Below are positions 27,353-36,109 of a stretch of 49,547 nucleotides of DNA, one piece after another; position 1 is the stretch's first letter; the number at the start of each line of letters is the position of its first letter. This DNA is from Okeania sp. SIO3B5 (GTDB taxonomy: Bacteria > Cyanobacteriota > Cyanobacteriia > Cyanobacteriales > Microcoleaceae): NCBI RefSeq assembly GCF_010692555.1, contig NZ_JAAHHG010000002.1, positions 17,899 to 67,445 of the forward strand. Reading direction: 5' to 3'. The position numbers and the translations under genes are program-made. The notes under the pieces were generated by a model, which was given only the letters and a program-made list of their open reading frames with translations, searched no databases and was not told the origin of the DNA.

Positions 27353-29743
27353 GTGCGACACGTTTCTTAAAAGGACAGAAATGTCTGAATTAGGAGGTAT
27401 TATTCGTAATGAATAATAGATAACTTATACATAATATAGGTGAGTAGGAATATCATATCCGATATGAATACAAGTCCTATCGTCCGGGTGTTGGATTGAA
27501 AGCATATCCCTGGGTTCGGGAGATTGAACATCAAAGAACCTACATCAGCAATAGGGATAAAACTGAATCAAGAAGTTAACTGGGACAGAAAGATTCAGGA
27601 GCAAGATGATATGACCAACAATATGTGAATCTTAAAAAGCTCAGTTATTAGAAGTAGCCAAATCCAGGGTAGGGCTATGCCAAAAAGGCAAGGAGAAGAG
27701 GTGAAAGGAAATTCAGCTCCCGACACAACACCCCATAAGTACCCCTGAGCATTGAGAGAGTCTAAAGTCATCAAACAATTATGTATAGGAACGTGGGAAC
27801 CCTTAAATATCTCCAATCTGAAAATTACAAAGGTCGAAAAAGGTTGGTAGCATTTCAAGCGCAAGATATTTAGGGAGAAGATTTGACAAAAAGCAAATGC
27901 CTGAATGTAATGTTCACGGATAAGCTGACGTGTCAACTCTTGCAGAAAAGTAAATTGAGGAGTAACATTTAATGCCTAATATCAAAGGATGGAAAGATAT
28001 CGACTGGAAAATAATCAATCGATATGTGGACAAGATGCAAAACAAAATATACTTAGCCAGCAAAAGTGGAAATGTCAGGGAAGTCCGCAGGTTACAGCAT
28101 ATAGTCCAAAATAGTTTCAGGTGTAAACTCAGCGCTATAAGGAAAGTCACACAAGACAATTCTGGCAAGAAAACTGCGGGAATAGATGGAAACAAAAGCC
28201 TCACACCCACGGAAAGATTTGCTCTAGCAAAGAGTATGAAACTGAACGGCAAAGCCAAAAAAGTCAAAAGAGTAGAAATACCCAAATCTAACGGCAAGGT
28301 CAGAAAGTTGGGGATACCCACCATAGAAGACCGAGCAAAACAAGCCTTAGCCCATATTCTACTAGACCCAGAATGGGAAGCCAAATTCTCTAATAATTCA
28401 TACGGATTCCGAAAAGGGAGAACGTGTCACGATGCCATAAGCGACATATACATACAAATCGGACAAAAACCGAATAAATGTCATGTATATGATGCAGATA
28501 TTAAAGGATGCTTCGACAACATCAACCACGATTTTCTTCTAAATAGGTTAAACACTTACCCAAAACTAAGAAGACAAATCAGAAGTTGGTTAAAATCAGG
28601 AGTACAAGTTGGATTCAACAATTCACTAGATACATATGAAGGAACCCCACAAGGGGGAGTCATAAGTCCACTTCTTGCCAATATAGCATTAGATTACTTT
28701 GACAAGAAAATGGACGAAATAGTGGAAAAAGAAACAACAATGAACGGAACTGGAATCAGAAAAGATTTCTCCTACGTTCGATATGCAGATGATTTCGTAC
28801 TCATCAAAAAAGAGAGTGAAAAAGCGTGTATCGGACCAATAAAGAGAATGAAGAGAAGAATTCAGGGAAAAGTAGAAGAAGCTCTAAAGCCTATCGGTTT
28901 AGAAATAAGCCAGGAAAAGACCAAATGGACAAAGCTCAATGAAGGGTTTGATTTCCTGGGGTTTAACGTCAGGACATACAAAGTTGGAAAGTATCGCGCA
29001 AACAAAAGTGGATGCAAGATATTAATTAAACCCACAAAGAAAGCAATCCAAGAGCATTATAGAAGTCTAGCAGAAACGGCACAAAAATTAAAGAACGCTC
29101 CCAAAATAGCAATCATATCCGGTTTGAATCCTATCATCAGAGGATGGTGTCAGTATTACCAAAAACAGGTCAGCGCAAGAGCATTCGCAAAGCTAGACCA
29201 CATGGTACACAAGCTAATTATGAGAATACTACACTACAAATGTCCAAAAACAGGAACGAAGAAAATAGTTGAAAAATACTTTGAAAAGAAAGGGGATAGA
29301 AATTGGTGTTTTGGGAATTTGTTATGGCATAGAGATACAAAGATTGAAAGGCACGTCAAAGTCAGAGGAGATAAAAGTCCTTACGATGGAGACACCAAAT
29401 ATTGGGGACAAAGATTAAGCAAATATAACTGCTTAACTGAAAGAGAAAAACATCTACTCAAAAGACAGAAGGGCAACTGTGCAATCTGTGGAGAACCCTT
29501 TAAAATTACAGACACCATTGAAGTAGACCATATCAAAGCAAAATGTAACGGTGGTTCCAATACATGGAGCAATCTTCAATTGGTACATAAACATTGCCAC
29601 GAAACCAAAACTCCTCTGGACATAAAAGAAAAGAGAGAGAATGGCTCCAGACTCGGATAAGCAGGAGAGGAGCCGGATGAGGTGAAAGTCTCAAGTCCGG
29701 TTTTGAAGTAGAGTTCCAGGGGTAATCCTGGTTCGACTATTAA
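27353..29743 (+). mobile_element. group II intron with multidomain reverse transcriptase
   Basis: The 5' boundary is placed at GTGCGAC (27353-27359), matching the GUGYG consensus. About 600 bases of structured RNA (domains I-III) precede the ORF. Domain V is at about 29672-29708 (GAGCCGGATGAGGTGAAAGT, then CTCAAGTCCGGTTTTGAA), with domain VI following (GTTCCAGG, CCTGGTTCGACTAT; probable branch A at 29736). The 3' end is at about 29740-29745 and is uncertain by a few bases. The element is intergenic, between the Gld-type ATPase and permease genes and antisense to their transcription. Confidence 0.88.
27972..29660 (+). CDS. ltrA: group II intron reverse transcriptase/maturase with HNH endonuclease
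   Basis: A 562-residue intron-encoded protein. N-terminal RT-0 region, RT fingers/palm with GIPTIEDRAKQALAHIL (114-130), SYGFRKGR (143-150), YDADIKGCFDNINHDFLL (173-190), TPQGGVISPLLANI (225-238) and the catalytic YADD at 271-274. A maturase X domain follows (about 365-430, IRGWCQYYQKQVSARAFAKL). The C-terminus is an HNH nuclease with zinc ligands (CAICGEPF, VDHIKAKCNGGSNTWSNLQL, HKHCHETK). All catalytic parts are present, so the intron may be active. It splices and reverse-splices its own intron RNA and nicks target DNA. Confidence 0.95.
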   Translation: MPNIKGWKDIDWKIINRYVDKMQNKIYLASKSGNVREVRRLQHIVQNSFRCKLSAIRKVTQDNSGKKTAGIDGNKSLTPTERFALAKSMKLNGKAKKVKRVEIPKSNGKVRKLGIPTIEDRAKQALAHILLDPEWEAKFSNNSYGFRKGRTCHDAISDIYIQIGQKPNKCHVYDADIKGCFDNINHDFLLNRLNTYPKLRRQIRSWLKSGVQVGFNNSLDTYEGTPQGGVISPLLANIALDYFDKKMDEIVEKETTMNGTGIRKDFSYVRYADDFVLIKKESEKACIGPIKRMKRRIQGKVEEALKPIGLEISQEKTKWTKLNEGFDFLGFNVRTYKVGKYRANKSGCKILIKPTKKAIQEHYRSLAETAQKLKNAPKIAIISGLNPIIRGWCQYYQKQVSARAFAKLDHMVHKLIMRILHYKCPKTGTKKIVEKYFEKKGDRNWCFGNLLWHRDTKIERHVKVRGDKSPYDGDTKYWGQRLSKYNCLTEREKHLLKRQKGNCAICGEPFKITDTIEVDHIKAKCNGGSNTWSNLQLVHKHCHETKTPLDIKEKRENGSRLG

Positions 29744-29749
29744 TAGTAG

Positions 29750-29890
29750 GGAACCCACCCCTCGCCCCTCCCCCTCCCAGGAGGGGAATTTGGGGAGATG
29801 GGAGATTAAATAGACATCTCCGATAATAAAAAATCCAATCAATTATCGTATATGGCACAGAAATTATCAATTATTTCCCTATAGGAACAT
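29750..29890. repeat. CCTCCCAGGAGGGG repeat and R5 end downstream of the intron
   Basis: 29751-29786 reads GGAACCCACCCCTCGCCCCT, CCCCCTCCCAGGAGGGGAA; the same motif recurs at 36978-37010 and 39706-39737. An R5-type start (TAGACATCTCCGATAATAAA) begins at 29811 and runs to about 29885. 29891-29960 has (TTAATTA)n heptamers. Confidence 0.7.
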
Positions 29891-29971
29891 TGTATGCAAC
29901 GTCCCTACTCTTTTGGAGGAGAGGTAATTATTAATTATTAATTATTAATTATTAATTGTTGAACGATCGCC

Positions 29972-31069
29972 TCAATTTTTCTTTTCTTGTTGAGCATCTG
30001 TTTCTGTCACATCTTGCCAAGGATCGGGAAGTAAGTTTTGATTTTTCTGAAGTTCAATATTTCGGTCATTATTAACTTTATCTATGAAAGAATTTGCCGA
30101 TACCTCAATCGATGAATTTTTAGGAATATCACCTGTAGTTAACCCTAAGAAAACATCTTCTAAACTAGCACGAATTCGGCGCAACTCGCATAAACTCAAA
30201 CCATTAGAAATTATAGTATTAGCAATTTCTTTTCCTGGTTCCATATCTGGCTCAGATTTTATTTGTATTCTGAAGCGACTTTCATTATCTGACTTAATTT
30301 TTTCTAGAGATTGAACCCCCGGAACTTCAGCTAATAATTTTAATCCTGTTTCCATTGCCAGATTTTCTCCCTCAATTTCTACTTCATATCCCCACCCACT
30401 TGCTGATTTATTACTCATTTCTTCAGGACTATCTGTAGCCACAATTTTCCCCTGATTAATAATTGCCACTCGATTACAAGTCATACTAACTTCCGGCAAA
30501 ATATGAGTAGATAAAATAATTGTATGGTCATTAGCCAAACTTTTAATTAAATTTCTCACTTCAATAATTTGTCTAGGATCAAGACCCACAGTAGGTTCAT
30601 CTAATATAATTACTTGCGGATTGTGTACCAAAGCTTGAGCAATTCCCACCCTTTGTTTATATCCTTTCGATAGTTTTCTAATCAAAACTTTCTGCTTATT
30701 TAATAAGCCACATCTTCTCATTGCCAACTTAACTCTAGCAGAGCGATCGCCCGCAGGAACTCGTTTAATTCTTGTCACAAAAAATAAAAAACTTTCCACA
30801 GTCATTTCTGGATACAAAGGCGGAATTTCTGGTAAATAACCAATCAATTGTCGTACTGCCATAGAATCTTCATGGACATCATAACCAGCAATTTTAGCCG
30901 TGCCACTCGTAGCAGGCAAATATCCAGCTAATATCCGCATTGTTGTAGTTTTACCTGCACCATTCGGACCTAAAAATCCTAATATTTCTCCTTGTTGTAC
31001 AGCAAAGGATACCTCCTTAATTGCTGAGGTTGAACCATAAATTTTGCTTAACTTCTCAACTTCAATCAT
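29972..31069 (-). CDS. GldA-like ABC transporter ATPase
   Basis: A 365-residue ATPase. Walker A GPNGAGKTT (about 34-42), signature LSKGYKQRVGIAQAL (about 136-150), Walker B VIILDEPTVGLD (about 155-166), switch His in LSTHILPEV. The C-terminal region (about 225-320) is the DUF4162-like regulatory part, ending with LRRIRASLEDVFLGLTTG, and a longer unstructured tail follows. It should drive the GldF-like permease at 26476-27276; a group II intron and repeats now lie between the two. Divergent from psb28. Confidence 0.92.
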   Translation of the reverse strand: MIEVEKLSKIYGSTSAIKEVSFAVQQGEILGFLGPNGAGKTTTMRILAGYLPATSGTAKIAGYDVHEDSMAVRQLIGYLPEIPPLYPEMTVESFLFFVTRIKRVPAGDRSARVKLAMRRCGLLNKQKVLIRKLSKGYKQRVGIAQALVHNPQVIILDEPTVGLDPRQIIEVRNLIKSLANDHTIILSTHILPEVSMTCNRVAIINQGKIVATDSPEEMSNKSASGWGYEVEIEGENLAMETGLKLLAEVPGVQSLEKIKSDNESRFRIQIKSEPDMEPGKEIANTIISNGLSLCELRRIRASLEDVFLGLTTGDIPKNSSIEVSANSFIDKVNNDRNIELQKNQNLLPDPWQDVTETDAQQEKKN

Positions 31070-31212
31070 TATGACCTTAAATAAGCTATTAAGTATAAAC
31101 TTTTAATGATAAACTATTCAATAGGTAAAATAGCAATTTCCATTCAAATTCAGCTATTAATTATAACAGAGAACAGGGAACAATTGATAATTGATAATGG
31201 ATAATTGATAAT

Positions 31213-31336
31213 TACCTCGGGTTTTAACCGTTATGGAATTGAATATAAGGAAATATTATTTCTTCTCTTGGTCCATTGGATATGATTAGGAAACCCATCC
31301 ATCCCTCGACCGCTTTTTTCCCCTTAAAAGGGTCGG
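31213..31336. repeat. R3 interspersed repeat
   Basis: ACCTCGGGTTTTAACC, then ATTGAATATAAGGAAATATT, TTCTCTTGGTCCATTGGATA and CTCGACCGCTTTTTTCCCCT with a complementary end. (ATTGATA)n and (TTAATTA)n heptamers sit on either side. 31381-31682 holds no other gene. Confidence 0.8.
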
Positions 31337-31638
31337 CTTGAAACCAGAATTATTTAATTATTAATTATTAATTATTCGGTAAAACACTATATTTAAAGTT
31401 AAATATCAAGATATTTATACCATTTAGAACTAATCTAGGATTGGGTAAATATTTTAGAGTTATTAAATCGGAATTTTATTAATGCCAACTAACAGAAGTA
31501 GTGTCATAAATTCTTTCTGTTAATAAGAGTTAAATGATTTATCTAAAATGATTGTTATTTAAAGTTTTTAGCCAAATCCATATTTTTCTTGACTTTTTTT
31601 AGATACTGATGTTCTGTGAAACTTGATCGGATTGTGTT

Positions 31639-31644
31639 TATAAT
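31639..31644 (+). promoter_or_regulatory. candidate psb28 -10 element
   Basis: TATAAT lies 39 bases before the psb28 start codon. No good -35 is present at 17 bases upstream (GTGAAA), so this is a tentative call. Confidence 0.35.
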
Positions 31645-31682
31645 AATGTTTTAACGATTTCTTAAGGATTAAAAAGATACTG

Positions 31683-32018
31683 ATGAGTGCAATTCAATTT
31701 ATTCAAGGTGTTGATGAAGAGGCTATACCAGAAGTACGTCTAACCCGTTCTCGTAGCGGTAATCAGGGGACGGCCACGTTTATTTTTGAGAATCCCAAGG
31801 CTTTAGGCCAGGATGTTACTGATAATATTACAGGAATGTATATGATTGATGAAGAAGGCCAAATTAGCAGTCGCGAAGTTAAGGCCAGATTTGTTAATGG
31901 TGAGCCGAAAGGGCTGGAGGGACTTTATGTGATGAAATCTAAAGAAGATTGGGACCGCTTCATGCGGTTCATGGAGCGTTATGCTAAAGATTATGGTTTA
32001 GAATTTAATCCAGCTTAA
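31683..32018 (+). CDS. psb28: photosystem II assembly factor Psb28
   Basis: A 111-residue protein that matches Psb28 along its whole length: [59 protein letters not shown]-like [13 protein letters not shown], and the C-terminal [20 protein letters not shown]. By established knowledge it binds the cytosolic face of the RC47 intermediate near CP47 during photosystem II assembly and repair. Single-gene unit, divergent from the ATPase gene, with about 600 bases upstream. It marks the organism as an oxygenic phototroph. Confidence 0.97.
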   Translation: MSAIQFIQGVDEEAIPEVRLTRSRSGNQGTATFIFENPKALGQDVTDNITGMYMIDEEGQISSREVKARFVNGEPKGLEGLYVMKSKEDWDRFMRFMERYAKDYGLEFNPA

Positions 32019-32203
32019 TGTATTTAGGGGCTGAAAAAGTCCTAAGCGTGAGGTTAGGGAACACCGGAATAGGGAATAGTTTTCGCCTTACTTTAATTTC
32101 ATGACTTTACAGCTTTACCTTGTACTGTTTGAAATTTTCAATAGTTCTCAATACTTTACTTTAAATAATCAGAGCTTCAAATTTTTCAGTAAGCCTTATT
32201 TAA

Positions 32204-32232
32204 CCCCAGGTCAGTAATTCTTAAACCTGGGG
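32204..32232. mobile_element. hairpin at the left side of the tnpB element
   Basis: CCCCAGGT...ACCTGGGG forms an 8-bp stem with a 13-base loop. A 20-base direct repeat AAATCTGGTATTATCT follows at 32251-32287. This position and shape suit the left end of an IS200/IS605-type element, whose ends are hairpins and not inverted repeats. It could also be the transcription terminator of psb28. Confidence 0.45.
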
Positions 32233-33130
32233 CTTGTAACTGTTGGCTAAAATCTGGTATTATCTATAAAAATCTGGTATTATCTGTTTATGCTACTTGG
32301 ATTCAAAACTGAACTGCACCCAAATAAGCAGCAAAAAACATTACTGGCTAAACACGCAGGTGTAGCTCGTCATGCTTGGAACTGGGGATTATGGTTAACT
32401 AGAAATATCCTTAGTCATAATTCCAATAATCCTGATAGTAAACTTAAATTTCCTACTGCAATCGACCTGCATAAGCTTTTAGTAGCAATGGTTAAACCTA
32501 AGAACTTTTGGTACTACGAAGTGTCTAAATGTACACCTCAATATGCTTTAAGATATTTATCTCTAGCTTGGAAGCGTTGCTTTAACAAAATTTCTGGTCA
32601 ACCTAAATTCAAGAAAAAAGGTAGAGATGATAGTTTCACTTTAGATGGTTCCATATCATTAGGTTTTAATCGTATAAAGTTACCTCGAATTGGTTGGGTA
32701 AAAACCTTTGAAATCTTGCCAGATAATGTTACTCCTAAATCTGTAACTATAACTAAAAAAGCTGATAGATGGTTTGTTAGTTTTAAGATAGACTCAGCTT
32801 CCATAAATACTGAGAAATCAGTAGATGTAGTTGGTGTAGATTTAGGTGTAAAATCTCTGGCTACGTTATCCACGCTCTGAGGTTTTTGTTGGTGCCAAAT
32901 CTTACAAAAAGTTAGAATCTAAACTATCACAACTTCAATACCTTAACAGACATAAAACCAAGTTTTCGCTCTAACTGGAAAAAAGCACAACTAGAAATAG
33001 CTAAACTACACGCAAAGATAGCCAACATCAGAAAAGATGCATTGCATAAACTGACTACTTATTTGGCTAAAAACCACAGCCAAATAGTAATAGAAGACTT
33101 AAATGTATCAGGTATGATGTCAAATCACAA

Positions 33131-33158
33131 GTAGGGGCGATTCGCGAATCGCCCCTAC
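33131..33158. repeat. 28-bp perfect palindrome inserted in tnpB (R6 type)
   Basis: GTAGGGGCGATTCG followed by its reverse complement. CAAG flanks it on both sides; removing 30 bases restores SNHK-AVADMGF in frame. Related GTAGGGGCG...CGCCCCTAC ends bracket 38132-38246. Confidence 0.88.
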
Positions 33159-33356
33159 AAGGCTGTTGCTGACATGGGTTTTTATGAGTTTCGTAGACAG
33201 TTAGAGTACAAGTGTGAGTTATACGGTTCTCAACTCACCGTTGTAGATAGATGGTTTCCTAGCTCTAAGACTTGCAGTAGGTGTGGTTTTGTTAAAGAGT
33301 CTCTGTCTTTATCTGAAAGAGTGTTTAACTGTGAACACTGCAATTTTAGCTGTGAT

Positions 33357-33378
33357 TGCTCCGCAACGCTAGCGCGAA
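33357..33378. repeat. 22-bp REP-like insertion in tnpB, copy 1
   Basis: TGCTCCGCAACGCTAGCGCG, AA splits the codons for CD and RDLNAALNLA. Removing exactly these 22 bases restores the TnpB frame. It contains the palindrome CGCTAGCG. Confidence 0.88.
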
Positions 33379-33421
33379 CGAGATTTGAATGCAGCGTTAA
33401 ATTTAGCTATGGCGGGCAGTT

Positions 33422-33443
33422 TGCTCCGCAACGCTAACGCGAA
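33422..33443. repeat. 22-bp REP-like insertion in tnpB, copy 2
   Basis: TGCTCCGCAACGCTAACGCG, AA differs from copy 1 by one base and lies 65 bases further on, in the 3' part of tnpB before SVSACGLDNADVAR. Confidence 0.85.
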
Positions 33444-33595
33444 CGTCCGTGTCAGCCTGTGGACTGGATAACGCCGACGTTGCCAGGTAGAAGCAGGAAT
33501 GGAACAGATCATCATAGATTTTTATAGATTATCGTAGGTTTCTAAGAACGGATTTAGAATAAAGTTATTTTGAGAAATTCCTAAAATTTATAGAT

Positions 33596-34105
33596 ATGGA
33601 TATAGATATCCCTCATCCAACTCCTGAAAATATTTCTTTAAGTTGTGCTGTCATTACAGTTAGTGATACCCGCACTCCAGAAACAGACAAAAGTGGTCAG
33701 TTACTCCAAGAATTGTTGAACAATGCTGGTCATTCTGTAGCAGCATACATAATTATCAAAGATGAAAAATTGGAAGTTGTCAAACAACTGCAACATCTAT
33801 GTCAGATAGAATTTCTAGATGCTGTAATCTTGAATGGTGGTACAGGAATAGCTCCCAGAGACACAACTTACGATGCTATTGAGAATTTATTAGAAAAAAC
33901 TTTACCTGGTTTTGGGGAATTATTTCGATGGCTGAGTTATCAAGAAATTGGCTCCAGGGCGATCGCTTCTCGTGCTGTTGCTGGAACTTATCAAGGTAAA
34001 TTAGTGTTTTCACTTCCAGGTTCTAGTAACGCAGTCAGACTAGGGATGGAAAAACTAATTTTACCAGAAATAGTTCACTTGAGAAGGCAGTTGCGTGGAG
34101 ATTGA
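33596..34105 (+). CDS. moaB: molybdopterin adenylyltransferase-like protein MoaB
   Basis: A 169-residue MoaB/Mog protein. Landmarks: CAVITVSDTRTPETDKSG (16-34), DAVILNGGTGIAPRDTT (75-91) with the GGTGxxxRD nucleotide/molybdopterin-binding loop, PGFGELFRWLSYQEIGSRAI (104-124) and LPGSSNAVRLGMEKLILPE. Family knowledge: adenylates molybdopterin before Mo insertion in molybdenum cofactor synthesis, although some MoaB proteins are inactive paralogues of Mog. Complete, single gene. A second sequence feature of note is a HIP1 site inside it (33960-33967). Confidence 0.93.
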   Translation: MDIDIPHPTPENISLSCAVITVSDTRTPETDKSGQLLQELLNNAGHSVAAYIIIKDEKLEVVKQLQHLCQIEFLDAVILNGGTGIAPRDTTYDAIENLLEKTLPGFGELFRWLSYQEIGSRAIASRAVAGTYQGKLVFSLPGSSNAVRLGMEKLILPEIVHLRRQLRGD

Positions 34106-34144
34106 TTCCAGTACAATTAGCGATCGCTACTATCGGATAATTAC

Positions 34145-34225
34145 TGATAATAAAGTTTTTGTTTGTAATTGGGCTTGAGCTTCTGCAATAGTTACTATTA
34201 GGGCTAAAGCCCAACTACGAGCTTA
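34145..34225. repeat. TTTGTAATTGGGCTTGAGC repeat
   Basis: ATAAAGTTTTTGTTTGTAAT, TGGGCTTGAGCTTCTG recurs as ATAAAGTTTTTGTTTGTAGT, TGGGCTTGAGCCTCTG at 39589-39630. The rest, GGGCTAAAGCCC, is a palindrome. Confidence 0.75.
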
Positions 34226-34308
34226 ATTATAACTGTTCTACCGAACATCATATAAGTGGGAGCAGGCATCCTGCCTGTCTCCATCCTGCCTGTCCCTGCC
34301 AGGGAATG

Positions 34309-34437
34309 ATATCATGTCCGGTAGCATCGGAGCGTGTATAAAATTAAGGTGACAATAAGAGAAAACCTTCTGCCTCCTGCCTCCAGCATAGCTGCCTTCC
34401 TTCCACCAAAGTCTAATTCTTAAACCGGACATGATAT
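34309..34437. mobile_element. MITE-like element, family R1, copy A (129 bp)
   Basis: Perfect 14-base inverted ends ATATCATGTCCGGT / ACCGGACATGATAT. Its interior, read in reverse, shares GGAAGGAAGGCAGCTATGCT with copy B at 38495. No coding capacity. It lies downstream of both moaB and the processing protease gene. 34230-34305 holds GCAGGCATCCTGCCTGTC-type short repeats. Confidence 0.92.
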
Positions 34438-34555
34438 GAAAATATCAGGAACGGGCAAGATGCCCATTCCACAAAACTATAACTATATTTACTCTAATTC
34501 CAACTTTTATAGCTCTTTTGAGCAATTTCTCAGCCTCAAATCATCATTCCTGACT

Positions 34556-35863
34556 TCAATTTTGTTGGTTCCGCAATACTAACGGACGTAACAATATTTT
34601 ATTTTTCAAGAGATTTACCGCTCTAGAATAATAAGGGTCTGATATAGTAGCGATCGCCCCTGGTTGCCTATACAAACGTCGTTTTTGAGAATCTGTCAAA
34701 TTTATACTGACATCAGGAGTAACACCTTTTTTACTAATATCAGTTCCTTTCGGAGTATAATAATGAGCAATAGTTACTGCTAAACCCGAACCATCTGATA
34801 AAGAATGTACTGACTGTACCAAAGCTTTACCAAAAGTTTGATCTCCCATAATCACAGCACGACCATTATCTTTCAGTGCCCCTGCTAAAATTTCACTAGC
34901 ACTCGCTGAGTCACCATCTACCAAAACCACTATTGGTTTATCAGTTAAAGCTGAACGGTTTGCCCGCAATTCTTGCTTGTCTCCATTTCGGTCAACGGTA
35001 CTAACAATAGCACCTTTATCCATTAACATCCGAGCAATATCTATACTAATGCGCAATAAACCCCCTGGGTTGCCCCGCAAATCTAAAACATAACCATCAG
35101 CATTTTGATTATCCAGATTTTCGATCGCCTTCTGCATCTGTTCTCCCGCATGGGCACTAAATTCTTGTAAATGGATATACCCAATACGTTCATTCCCTTC
35201 ACGCTTAAGCTCGTAACGAACTGCTTGTAATTCTATTCTCGCCCTGGTTAAAGTTACATCAAATTCTGCTTCTCCAGAACGCATAACTTGCAGTACAACA
35301 TCTGTACCCACATCACCTCGAATTAGTTTTGCTGCTGCTGAGACATTCAAACTAGCAGTAGGTTTGCCGTCAATTTCCAGGATTTGATCTCCTGGTAATA
35401 AACCTGCTTTCATAGCTGGAGAATTTTCTACAACGTCCACTACCGTAATTACTTTGGTCAGCTCATCCTCCTTTAACTGCATTCCCACTCCAGACATTTC
35501 CCCAGATGTTTGATTAGTCAAAGTTTTGAACTGTTCCGGATCTAGGAAACGAGTATAGGGGTCATTAAGTTCATCTAATGCTTGGCGTAATGCCTCATAA
35601 GCTTGTTCCCTAGAAGTATAATTTTTCTCTAACAAAGTTCGCCTAGTCTCTTGCCAATCTGTCTGATTAAAACTACCATCAACATATTCTCGATTGACAA
35701 TTTGCCATGCTTCATCCAGAACTGCTTTCGGGCTATCTTCTAAGCTTGCCCCAGCAGGCTTACTCAGGGTAGGGGCCAATAAAGATAAAGCTGTGGTTGT
35801 AGCGATCGCTGCACTGTACAAAATGGCTTGAAGAACGGAGTTGCGTTTTGAGGCTGATTTCAT
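34556..35863 (-). CDS. ctp: C-terminal processing protease (S41 family)
   Basis: A 435-residue periplasmic/lumenal serine protease. N-terminal signal or anchor segment (about 10-35), a PDZ domain (about 120-205: GVGMQL, VVENSPAMKAGLLPGDQILE) and a Ser/Lys catalytic domain with GYVLDLRGNPGGLL (257-270), nucleophile S321 in DGDSASASEIL and general base K346 in GDQTFGKALVQ, 25 residues apart as in D1 processing peptidase. One of the cyanobacterial CtpA/B/C group; CtpA matures the D1 protein, but I cannot decide which paralogue this is. Complete. Confidence 0.93.
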   Translation of the reverse strand: MKSASKRNSVLQAILYSAAIATTTALSLLAPTLSKPAGASLEDSPKAVLDEAWQIVNREYVDGSFNQTDWQETRRTLLEKNYTSREQAYEALRQALDELNDPYTRFLDPEQFKTLTNQTSGEMSGVGMQLKEDELTKVITVVDVVENSPAMKAGLLPGDQILEIDGKPTASLNVSAAAKLIRGDVGTDVVLQVMRSGEAEFDVTLTRARIELQAVRYELKREGNERIGYIHLQEFSAHAGEQMQKAIENLDNQNADGYVLDLRGNPGGLLRISIDIARMLMDKGAIVSTVDRNGDKQELRANRSALTDKPIVVLVDGDSASASEILAGALKDNGRAVIMGDQTFGKALVQSVHSLSDGSGLAVTIAHYYTPKGTDISKKGVTPDVSINLTDSQKRRLYRQPGAIATISDPYYSRAVNLLKNKILLRPLVLRNQQN

Positions 35864-36109
35864 TGAATTTTTTTAGTAGTTGGACATTTATTGATATTGA
35901 CATTCCCACTAATTTATGATATATGGGATAATATTTTCTTGAAAGAAGTCTAATATACTACAATATTAGCTGAATATATTGATTATTGTATCTATAGTGA
36001 CAAGGGAATTTACTGTCAGTCAAATAGACATTTCCTCCATGCATAGAGTAGGGAATAGGGGGAAAGAATTGATAATTTCTGTAGTTTTCTTTACATAAAA
36101 ATTTAAGAC

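Larger units (their letters stand above)
32290..33520 (+). pseudogene. tnpB: decayed IS200/IS605-family tnpB
   Basis: The first 195 codons (MLLGFKTELHPNKQQKTLL, HAGVARHAWNWGL, QPKFKKKG, RuvC-I VGVDLGVKSLATLS) are intact. A frameshift near 32870 moves the frame to VFVGAKSYKKLESKLSQLQY; a second lies near 32973 before NWKKAQLEIAKLHAKIANIR. RuvC-II (IVIEDLNVSGMM) is followed by a 30-base insertion with a stop, then ADMGFYEFRRQLEYK and the zinc ribbon CSRCG...CEHCN. Two 22-base insertions break the RuvC-III region (CDRDLNAALNLA once removed). No tnpA partner is seen. TnpB is an RNA-guided nuclease in intact elements; this copy cannot make one. Confidence 0.93.

Noticed and set aside
29708-29744. 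GGTTCGACTATT, resembling a tRNA T-arm
   Set aside because: It belongs to domain VI of the group II intron; no cloverleaf can be built and no tRNA was found in the window.
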